A stretch of DNA of 21,799 nucleotides from Physcocola sp002396385 (GTDB lineage Bacteria; Bacteroidota; Bacteroidia; Bacteroidales; Paludibacteraceae), in contig CAMNDM010000054.1 in assembly GCA_946535435.1 (NCBI GenBank), positions 1-21,799 on the forward strand, in the 5' to 3' direction. The notes beneath the pieces are model-generated. The model was given only the letters and a program-made list of their open reading frames with translations, did not search any database and was not told the origin of the DNA. A program made the position numbers and the translations under genes. Of this stretch, positions 1-8,500 are shown piece after piece. Position 1 is the first letter of the stretch. Each line of letters begins with the position of its first letter.

Positions 1-172
1 AATGTTATTCTATCAACATTGTCCGGCAACACAATAGTTATCAACATTGTAAATTTTCTTTCTTTTTTGACTTTTGAGTTATTACAAATACAGAGAAGCG
101 GTCATAACAAAAATAGCAAATAACCATATACATGCAAAATGTCAGGAGAAATCCTACCGAGATATCATTCAC
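1..172. other. Non-coding left edge with a short direct repeat
   Basis: I see no credible gene in this stretch, which lies downstream of the giant minus-strand surface protein. It contains a perfect 12-base direct repeat, TATCAACATTGT, at 11-22 and 39-50 (period 28). Parts of each copy also form short inverted repeats: AATGTT at 1-6 pairs with AACATT at 15-20, and ACAAT at 31-35 pairs with ATTGT at 46-50. This could be a regulatory site for a gene beyond the window edge or a weak terminator. No clear GC-rich stem followed by a T-run is present. Confidence 0.4.
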
Positions 173-3100
173 CTACTTTCTCAACAAGGTAAAGTGTCCG
201 GAATACTGGGTATCTATTTCAGGTATGTCGACCACATACCAATAATCGGTAGTCGGCATCGGATTTCCATTATACACACCCGTCCATCCATCGGTAGCGT
301 CTTTCTGTTCATACAACAATTTTCCGTACCGGTTGTAGATGTAGAGCGTGGTGTTGGTGTAGCGTTCAAGATTGCCCACCACCCAGTTCTCGTCGCCCTG
401 GTAGAAATACTTAGGGAATGTCAGATTAAAGGCAGGAACCTGTAGCAGGTAAGTAGACGCACAACCGTAATCGTTCATCACCTTTATATTGTAAGTCTTG
501 CCGTAAACAGCGTTAGTCAACACATCAGACTCGGTCACACCATCGGCATTTCCGTAATTGAAAACAACCGGTTCAACCGCATCTTCCACCACCATATGGT
601 AAGCACGGTCGCCCAAGTCTTCGTGCGCACTGATGTGCGGAATCTCCACCACCTTCACATTCACATCCTGCACCTCGCGGCACACGCCCCTGTAAGCTAC
701 AACGCTGTAAGAGGTTGAGGCCTCAGGCGTCAGGCTGACTTTAGCCTCGCTGCCCAGCACCTCGTCCGTGCCGCTCACCGTCCACACCAAACTGTCGGAC
801 GGCAACGCGGTAGTTGCCGACAGAAGCGCCACGTCGCCCTCGCAGACGGCAAAATCGTCTACCACCTTCAAACCGGCAGGCTCGTCGACACGCACCTCCA
901 ATTCAGCAGGAATCTCGACACAGCCGAGTTCCGAACAGGCAGAGACACGGTAAGTGGTGTTCACCTCAGGCAGGCCCTCGATGGTAGCGGTAGCGCTGCC
1001 CATTGGCTGGTACTTTCCAGAACCGGTTGGTTTGGACTCCCATACAAGTCCGTCGGCATAGGCATAGTCCGACGACAGTTCAATGCTGTTGCCCCGGCAA
1101 ACCACACTGTCGGAAACCGACAAGCCCAAAGTCTGCTTTTTCTCGACAGCCACCTGCAGTTCCGCCTCGGCAACCGGACAGACACGGCCGCCCGCAGCAA
1201 CCGTTATAGTCGTGTTGTCGACGAAGTTGACCGTTATGCCAGGAAGGGACAGCGGAGCGTGTTTGCTGCCAAGAGTATCTGACGTCACCTTACTGTTGAC
1301 CGTCCACTGGTAGACCGAGCAGTCGCCGGCCACAACAGAGGCGTCCACTACAAGCGAAGCCCCCTCGCACACCACAGGCGGAAAGTCGGCAAACGCCACC
1401 TCGGCCGGAGTCTCCACCTCAAACAACACCTCGTTCGAGGCCGCAGGCGCACAGACCTGCTGGCCCGTAGTTACCGCCATCACCGTAGAGGTCTGGTCGG
1501 CAGTAATCTGACCTTCCATTTCTGTCAGACCCTCCCACGGCTCGAAAGCGGAGCCACCGGCGGTCTTACGCATCCACTTGACACCAGACGCATTTTCGGC
1601 AGTGGCATTCAACGTCAACTGGTCGCCCTTGCACACCAGCGCGCTCGAGACGCCAACCTCAACCGAAGGCATTTTCTCAATCTGGACCGACTTCTCCACC
1701 TCGATAGCAGGACATACGGTGCCCTCAACCACCAGCTTGTAGGTAGCGTCGTCCGTCAGCACGTCCTTCACCTGCTTTTCAGCAGACAGCGGCTGTCCGT
1801 TTTTCTGCCACTTAAATGTATTATAGTCGGTCAGCCTCATAGTGGCGTCGAGTTTCACCTCGTCGCCCTCACAAACCAGTTGCGGCAAGTCGGTTATTTC
1901 AGCAACGGCCTTCGGCTCCACCACGACACTAATGACGTTTGGAAAATGGCCGGGACACAACTCCGTCTCGCGTGAAGTCACCATAAACGAGGTCGTTTTT
2001 TCCAGTCCCCCCAAAGCGTCCACATCAAACACCTCGAAAGGATCGTTGCCAACCCTCTTCTTCCACACCAGTTGGTAATTCTTCGGGTTCTGCACCTCCA
2101 ACTTCGGAGTTTCGCCCTCGCACACCAGATATTTTTCGGCCGAGAGGCTTAAATCGAACGGCTGCACGACATACACGCTGTCGCGGAAGACCTTGCTAGG
2201 ACAGTAAGCACCTTCGACAACAAACTCGAACACAGTGTTCCCCCTTGGTATGTATATTAATTGATAATCATCAAAAACAGGCTCTTTAAGAGTAATAACG
2301 GGCATCTTTTCAGCGAAACCATTGTCATAAACAGTCCAATCCCGCTCCTTGTACCATGGGTACAATGAACCATCACTATCAATCGGTGAAAGGTCAAGCG
2401 ATTTCAGTACAATCTCAGTACCCAGGCATACTGTGTCAGGAATCGGCACCACCTCGAAATGCACAGAGTCTTCGACATAGACATAGAAAGGAGCAGTAAC
2501 CACACTCTGGCAAGCCAACTGCCCCGTAGAAGCAGCGACAATATCAACAGATTCGGTAGCAGAGAAACTCAGTTTGTCACCCGTTTCCTGCATCACGGCA
2601 TACTCTTCATCGCCCTTCTTTTTCTGCATCCATACAAAACCAGGCGAATTATCGACATTCACCGAAACAGAAACCTCAGAGTTGACACAAACCGCATCGT
2701 GATAGTGGTCTAGTTCAATATGAGGGCGTTGTTCAACCTTTGTACTGACACTCTCCTCCACTGCCGGACATTTGTCTCCTTTTATTACGAAAGTGTAAGT
2801 AACATCTTCGTCCGGCATCTGATCGATAGTAAGGTGGTCAACACTGACCAGCGTTCCGTTCCTCCGCCACGAAACTTTGTTAGCGTTGGTCAACTGTGCG
2901 TCGGCGACCAAATGAACAATTTCGCCACGGCACACTATATCGGGCAATGGTTCAAGCGTTACAGACGCTTTTTTTTCAACCTTTACAGCAACGACAGGAG
3001 TATCGCGCGGACAAACCTGGGGGCCAGGGTTGAACACAGCAAATTCAACATCATTCTCGACATTTACCTTTATTTCACTATCTCCATCACCAAATTCAGA

Positions 3101-5497
3101 AAATTTGTCATCGTCCACCGACTTCCGCAACCATTGCAAAGGAGTGGAATAAAGTTCATTGGCCGTAAGCGTCACTTCGTCACCCTCACACACCTCAGTA
3201 GCACTGGCAGACAGTGAAAGTTCAATTTTAGGCTCCACTGTTGTGCCCACCGTTTTTTCAACGACCGGACAAACATCCCCATAAACAGAGAAAGTGTAGG
3301 TGGCATCGCTAGTCGGCGTATCAGTAAGACTTAATTCGGAGTCACTGAGCAGCACACCGTCCTTCTTCCAAGCGAAGGTGTTGGCATTCGACAATACAGC
3401 ATCAGCATTCAGAGAAACCGACGAACCTTCACAAACCATCACAGGTAACGGAGTCACATTCACAACCGGCATCTTTTCGACAAAAATGCGAACATCCATT
3501 ACATCAGAGGAGCAGATTCCATCGGTAGCAGACAGCGTCATTTGCAAATCGGACGTTATGTCCACAATAATAGCATCAGCCCCCCCCTCATCAATGGGCG
3601 TTGACTCCTGAACAGAGTCCCAAATATAAGAAGTAGGTTTTCCCGACAAAACGGTAACCTTCAGTTCCACATCGCCGCCCTCACAAACCTTCACATCATC
3701 GATAGGTTTGAGAATAATTTCAGGGTGAACATTCATTTTGAATATAACCGTATCGGAAACGCACTTGCCATCGGAAGCAACAAAGCCGTACCACGTAGTC
3801 TTTCCCGGAGAGTTAACCAACAACTTGTTATCGGCAGAATTGTCCCAAAAGGTCCAATCGGCATCACCTTCAGTCCTGACGAACCATTCTCGTTTCTCGA
3901 TATGAGCCTGGTTAGTTTGTACCGCCTCCAAGCCAACAGCCAAACGTATGTGCGAACAGAACGTGAAATCGTCCTCAAGCGGTTTGAATGTGGCCACCTG
4001 GCACGGTTGTTCGCACTCGATAGAGACCTGATTTGTAATAAGATATTCTTCCCCACAGATATTATCAGGAGTCCCTTTCTCAACCACTTTTTTCAGAATA
4101 GCGTCGTTTTTAGCAAGTACAGCCCGGAAAAGGGTTGGACCTTTGAAATTGTCGGTAAAGAGAAATTCTTTGGAAGTTTCATTATACTCGTTCCATGTTT
4201 TACCGTTATCGGACGAATACTGCCACAAGAAGGAATAACCCGAAGGATATCTTTTGTCCCAGTCATCAGCAAACAAAACAACATAATGGCTCAACGCATA
4301 GCAATCGTATGCCAATTGCTGCGTTTTAGAAATGGCATCGATACCAACTGAAGCAGCAGGCACAGTTTCGGCCTCCACTTGGGAAATAGTATTTGAAATA
4401 GAGATATAGTCACATCCATCGCTAAGCACGCCATTTTTCGAGAACTCATCAGCCTTACTCTTAGCCTCAGCAACCGAATTACCGCCAACAACGACCAAAC
4501 GGTATACCTCGCTTCCTGTTTTCGGAGCATCCCTTTCCAGCATCGTTTTTTCAATACCACTGGCCTCGTCTATACTACTCCAAGTATATCCGTCATCGGT
4601 TGAAAACTGCCAAAGAAAATAAACATTGTCGTAAACGTTTTTCCATGAGTCTAGAAGGTCTGTATTACTTATAGCATACGAGGGTTGGCACAAAGAGCCA
4701 GACAATCCACTAACAATTATCGGTTGTTCGATTTCTACAGCATCATCCCTTTCCAACATGATGTCGTCGATAGCAAAATCGTTGCCTCCATATGCAACAC
4801 AATCATTTATTATTCTAATCTGAAGAACGTCGCCAGGAGCAGCCTCAAACTCAATAGAAGCTTGTCCCCATTCGCACATATCGTGTGCATGCTCAGTAGC
4901 AGATTTGGAGTATTTATTCCCCCAGATTGGGATTTCAGATTCTGGAATAAAATACGACGCCAACACTTCAGGATTGGCAGGGTCTTTCACATTAACCGCC
5001 TGAAGCGTCAGTTCCGGGAATATATAATGTCCTGAAACATTGGCAACATACATACTGAAACGATACTTTCGTTTATCACAAACTTTCATATCAAGGTTAT
5101 ATTCATACACAGGCAAACCCGCACCAGAAGTAGCCCCATTCACAACAAGCATGGCTCCATTAGGGTTTCCCGTATGATCGCCACCAGGGTAAAAATTATA
5201 CTGTTTGTCCGGATAAACGCTTTTCTTCTTTATGAAACTCCACGCAGTACTGTTCATAATACCATAGCGTCCTTCACCCAAATGCTCTGTGGCTGCCAAT
5301 TTATAACCCGGCATAGACATATTAGGGTCCGCGAAGTCTCTTACAACAGAGTCTTCTTCTACTCCAAAATCGTCCTGCCACACAATGTTATAAGCAGCAT
5401 ATGCACTTCTTGGAACAAACAAGACGCATAGCATAACTAAAAAGCACAGCCCAACCACCCTATAAGATAAGGCTGATTTATTTTCTTCATAATACAT
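173..5497 (-). CDS. Giant T9SS type B secreted surface protein with Ig-like repeats (paralogue 1)
   Basis: Predicted secreted or cell-surface adhesin-like protein of 1774 residues. A signal peptide (about 1-34, ending AYA) precedes a jelly-roll-like domain (about 36-250) ending in the motif NDFAIDDIMLE, as in many carbohydrate-binding-like modules. Two 'FLWQ(F/Y)S-D-G-TW' repeats follow (FLWQ at 294 and 423). About 12 Ig-like repeats then run from about 604 to 1610, each opening with VCEG or a variant and usually closing with a second Cys, often CP, suggesting one disulfide per domain. The last 81 residues (1694-1774, from FPKYFYQGDENW) match the gliding-motility-associated C-terminal domain, the T9SS type B sorting signal. 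The gene is the second of a tandem pair; its ATG at 5497 lies 98 bases after the stop of its paralogue. Residues about 1222-1575 are nucleotide-identical to the paralogue. A G8 run at codons 637-640 could be slippage-prone. The ligand is unknown; adhesion or matrix binding is inferred from architecture only. Confidence 0.88.
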   Translation of the reverse strand: MYYEENKSALSYRVVGLCFLVMLCVLFVPRSAYAAYNIVWQDDFGVEEDSVVRDFADPNMSMPGYKLAATEHLGEGRYGIMNSTAWSFIKKKSVYPDKQYNFYPGGDHTGNPNGAMLVVNGATSGAGLPVYEYNLDMKVCDKRKYRFSMYVANVSGHYIFPELTLQAVNVKDPANPEVLASYFIPESEIPIWGNKYSKSATEHAHDMCEWGQASIEFEAAPGDVLQIRIINDCVAYGGNDFAIDDIMLERDDAVEIEQPIIVSGLSGSLCQPSYAISNTDLLDSWKNVYDNVYFLWQFSTDDGYTWSSIDEASGIEKTMLERDAPKTGSEVYRLVVVGGNSVAEAKSKADEFSKNGVLSDGCDYISISNTISQVEAETVPAASVGIDAISKTQQLAYDCYALSHYVVLFADDWDKRYPSGYSFLWQYSSDNGKTWNEYNETSKEFLFTDNFKGPTLFRAVLAKNDAILKKVVEKGTPDNICGEEYLITNQVSIECEQPCQVATFKPLEDDFTFCSHIRLAVGLEAVQTNQAHIEKREWFVRTEGDADWTFWDNSADNKLLVNSPGKTTWYGFVASDGKCVSDTVIFKMNVHPEIILKPIDDVKVCEGGDVELKVTVLSGKPTSYIWDSVQESTPIDEGGADAIIVDITSDLQMTLSATDGICSSDVMDVRIFVEKMPVVNVTPLPVMVCEGSSVSLNADAVLSNANTFAWKKDGVLLSDSELSLTDTPTSDATYTFSVYGDVCPVVEKTVGTTVEPKIELSLSASATEVCEGDEVTLTANELYSTPLQWLRKSVDDDKFSEFGDGDSEIKVNVENDVEFAVFNPGPQVCPRDTPVVAVKVEKKASVTLEPLPDIVCRGEIVHLVADAQLTNANKVSWRRNGTLVSVDHLTIDQMPDEDVTYTFVIKGDKCPAVEESVSTKVEQRPHIELDHYHDAVCVNSEVSVSVNVDNSPGFVWMQKKKGDEEYAVMQETGDKLSFSATESVDIVAASTGQLACQSVVTAPFYVYVEDSVHFEVVPIPDTVCLGTEIVLKSLDLSPIDSDGSLYPWYKERDWTVYDNGFAEKMPVITLKEPVFDDYQLIYIPRGNTVFEFVVEGAYCPSKVFRDSVYVVQPFDLSLSAEKYLVCEGETPKLEVQNPKNYQLVWKKRVGNDPFEVFDVDALGGLEKTTSFMVTSRETELCPGHFPNVISVVVEPKAVAEITDLPQLVCEGDEVKLDATMRLTDYNTFKWQKNGQPLSAEKQVKDVLTDDATYKLVVEGTVCPAIEVEKSVQIEKMPSVEVGVSSALVCKGDQLTLNATAENASGVKWMRKTAGGSAFEPWEGLTEMEGQITADQTSTVMAVTTGQQVCAPAASNEVLFEVETPAEVAFADFPPVVCEGASLVVDASVVAGDCSVYQWTVNSKVTSDTLGSKHAPLSLPGITVNFVDNTTITVAAGGRVCPVAEAELQVAVEKKQTLGLSVSDSVVCRGNSIELSSDYAYADGLVWESKPTGSGKYQPMGSATATIEGLPEVNTTYRVSACSELGCVEIPAELEVRVDEPAGLKVVDDFAVCEGDVALLSATTALPSDSLVWTVSGTDEVLGSEAKVSLTPEASTSYSVVAYRGVCREVQDVNVKVVEIPHISAHEDLGDRAYHMVVEDAVEPVVFNYGNADGVTESDVLTNAVYGKTYNIKVMNDYGCASTYLLQVPAFNLTFPKYFYQGDENWVVGNLERYTNTTLYIYNRYGKLLYEQKDATDGWTGVYNGNPMPTTDYWYVVDIPEIDTQYSGHFTLLRK
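775..1833 (-). repeat. Identical 1059-bp block, copy 1
   Basis: This stretch is base-for-base identical to 6198-7256 by line-by-line comparison, at a constant offset of 5423. The first mismatches flank it at 774 (C against T at 6197) and 1834 (G against A at 7257). It encodes roughly four and a half Ig-like repeats, residues about 1222-1575 of this protein. The homologous, less identical region continues on both sides, from about 178 to about 2200, without indels. Such sharp identity inside diverged paralogues points to recent gene conversion or unequal crossover. Confidence 0.95.
3580..3587 (-). repeat. G8 homopolymer inside the paralogue 1 coding strand
   Basis: Eight consecutive C on the plus strand give G8 in the coding strand, reading E-G-G-A at residues 637-640 of the surface protein. 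Poly-G tracts of this length are known slippage sites in surface-protein genes of many bacteria. A one-base change would truncate the protein before most Ig repeats and before the T9SS signal. The frame is open in this sequence, so the gene is 'on' here. Paralogue 2 has no comparable tract at the matching place. Confidence 0.6.
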
Positions 5498-5525
5498 TTT
5501 GAAACCGTAAGATAATTTTATAATA

Positions 5526-5533
5526 CAAAATTA
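5526..5533 (-). promoter_or_regulatory. -7 promoter-like element for paralogue 1
   Basis: The minus strand reads TAATTTTG, matching the Bacteroidales -7 consensus TAnnTTTG, about 28 bases upstream of the ATG at 5497. I find no convincing TTTG-like -33 element at 19-21 bases spacing, so this is a weak call. The gene may also be expressed by readthrough from the paralogue upstream. Confidence 0.35.
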
Positions 5534-5552
5534 GAAAAAATAGTATTACTAT
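5534..5552 (-). terminator. Weak AT-rich terminator-like hairpin between the two giant genes
   Basis: On the minus strand the sequence ATAGTAATACTAT can fold into a short stem and is followed directly by six T. It lies about 44 bases after the stop codon of the upstream paralogue and just before the promoter-like element of the next gene. The stem is AT-only, so any termination would be inefficient. Confidence 0.3.
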
Positions 5553-5595
5553 CTACCATAATTCAACCAATATGACAAATTACGAAACATTAGAC

Positions 5596-8500
5596 CTATC
5601 TCCTCAACAGCGTGAAATGCCCGGAATACTGGGTATCAATTTCAGGAATGTCGACCACATACCAATAATCGGTAGAAGGCATTGGGTTTCCATTATACAC
5701 GCCCGTCCAGCCATCGGCAGCGTCTTTCTGTTCATACAACAATTTTCCGAACCGGTCGTAGATGTACAGCGTGGTGTTGGTGTAGCGTTCAAGATTGCCC
5801 ACCACCCAGTTCTCGTCGCCCTGGTAGAAATACTTAGGGAATGTCAGATTAAAGGCAGGAACCTGTAGCAGGTAAGTAGACGCACAGCCATAGTCGTTCA
5901 TCACCTTTATATTGTAGGTCTTGCCGTAGACCGCATTATTCAACACGTCTGACAAGGTCTTGCCCTCGGCGTTGCCGTAGTCGAACATAACAGATTCAAT
6001 GGCATTTTCCACTATCATGCGGTAAGAGCGGTCGCCCAAGTCCTCGTGTTCCGCTATGCGCGGAATCTCCACCACCTTCACATTCACATCCTGTTCCTCG
6101 CGGCACATGCCCCTGTAAGCTACAACGCTGTACGATGTTGAAGCCTCGGGCATCAGGCTGACTTTAGCCTCGCTGCCCAGCACCTCGTCCGTGCCGTTCA
6201 CCGTCCACACCAAACTGTCGGACGGCAACGCGGTAGTTGCCGACAGAAGCGCCACGTCGCCCTCGCAGACGGCAAAATCGTCTACCACCTTCAAACCGGC
6301 AGGCTCGTCGACACGCACCTCCAATTCAGCAGGAATCTCGACACAGCCGAGTTCCGAACAGGCAGAGACACGGTAAGTGGTGTTCACCTCAGGCAGGCCC
6401 TCGATGGTAGCGGTAGCGCTGCCCATTGGCTGGTACTTTCCAGAACCGGTTGGTTTGGACTCCCATACAAGTCCGTCGGCATAGGCATAGTCCGACGACA
6501 GTTCAATGCTGTTGCCCCGGCAAACCACACTGTCGGAAACCGACAAGCCCAAAGTCTGCTTTTTCTCGACAGCCACCTGCAGTTCCGCCTCGGCAACCGG
6601 ACAGACACGGCCGCCCGCAGCAACCGTTATAGTCGTGTTGTCGACGAAGTTGACCGTTATGCCAGGAAGGGACAGCGGAGCGTGTTTGCTGCCAAGAGTA
6701 TCTGACGTCACCTTACTGTTGACCGTCCACTGGTAGACCGAGCAGTCGCCGGCCACAACAGAGGCGTCCACTACAAGCGAAGCCCCCTCGCACACCACAG
6801 GCGGAAAGTCGGCAAACGCCACCTCGGCCGGAGTCTCCACCTCAAACAACACCTCGTTCGAGGCCGCAGGCGCACAGACCTGCTGGCCCGTAGTTACCGC
6901 CATCACCGTAGAGGTCTGGTCGGCAGTAATCTGACCTTCCATTTCTGTCAGACCCTCCCACGGCTCGAAAGCGGAGCCACCGGCGGTCTTACGCATCCAC
7001 TTGACACCAGACGCATTTTCGGCAGTGGCATTCAACGTCAACTGGTCGCCCTTGCACACCAGCGCGCTCGAGACGCCAACCTCAACCGAAGGCATTTTCT
7101 CAATCTGGACCGACTTCTCCACCTCGATAGCAGGACATACGGTGCCCTCAACCACCAGCTTGTAGGTAGCGTCGTCCGTCAGCACGTCCTTCACCTGCTT
7201 TTCAGCAGACAGCGGCTGTCCGTTTTTCTGCCACTTAAATGTATTATAGTCGGTCAACCTCATAGTGGCGTCGAGTTTCACCTCGTCGCCCTCGCAAACC
7301 AGTTGTGGAAGTTCGGCAAATTCAGCAGCGGCCTTCCGCTCCACCTCGACCCTGATGCCGTTTGAGTAGTTTTCAGGACAAAAATCCGTCTCGCGTGAAG
7401 TCACAATAAACGAGGTCGTTTCTTCCAGTCCCTCCAGAGCATCCACGTCAAACTCTTCGAAAGGCTCGTTGCCTACCCTCTTCTTCCATACCAGCGGGAA
7501 ATTCTTCGGGCTGTTCACCTCCAGCTTTGGAGTTTCGCCCTCGCACACCAGTTCTTTTTCGGCCGAGAGGCTTATATCGAACGGCTGTACAACATACACG
7601 CTGTCGCGGAAGACAAAATCGGGGCAGTAATCTCCTTTTATTATCAAATCAAAATATGTTTTAGTATTCACCCTGTAAGATATAGGCAGGCCATCTTTAG
7701 GATTATTCAATACGCGTTCATCTTCGAATTCCGGTTCTTTTATTATCCATTTATTTTCATCCATACACATAAAACAATCCTTATGTACGGAAAGAACTTC
7801 CATTTTCAAGACGACCTCATCGCCAAAGCACACCGTATCGGGCATCGGGAGCACATCGACACGGACGGAGTCTTCAACAGTCAGATAATAAGACCTAGAC
7901 CTTATGCTCGGACAAACCTTTTGGCCTCTTGAGGCGATAAAGTAACCAGCCGATTTGGTTGCAGTAAGCGGCAAAGTAGTTCCCTTTTCGTTCAATTCGA
8001 TGTAAGCGTCACTCCCCTTCTCCTTACTTAACCAGACAAAGTCCGGCGTATTAGCAGTATCGGCCGTAAGGGCCAGTTCCGAGTTCACACACACAACACC
8101 ATAAGGACCTTTAACAAACATTTTCGGGAGTTTCTCCACCTTAACGTTAGCAGTAAACTCCAAAGTCGGGCAACGCTTACCCATTATAACAAAGTTGTAA
8201 TTAGCATCTTCATTCAAAACATCAGTCACAACACTTGTATCGGTTCCTATGATATCGCCATTCTTCCACCACAACAAAATATTGGCATAAGAATAAACGG
8301 CATGGGCATCAATAGTAAGCGTGTCGCCCTCACAGACCAACGGAGGAAGACCCGCCAAATCGGCTGTCGCCTTTTTCTCGACAGCAACCGACACACTGTT
8401 CGAAGTAGTGCTTGGACAAACCTGTTCGCCAGCAGACGAAACCACAAATTCAGCAGAATTATCGGCAGTCCTTCTTATGTTCTCAGCCGACTCGCCCAAT

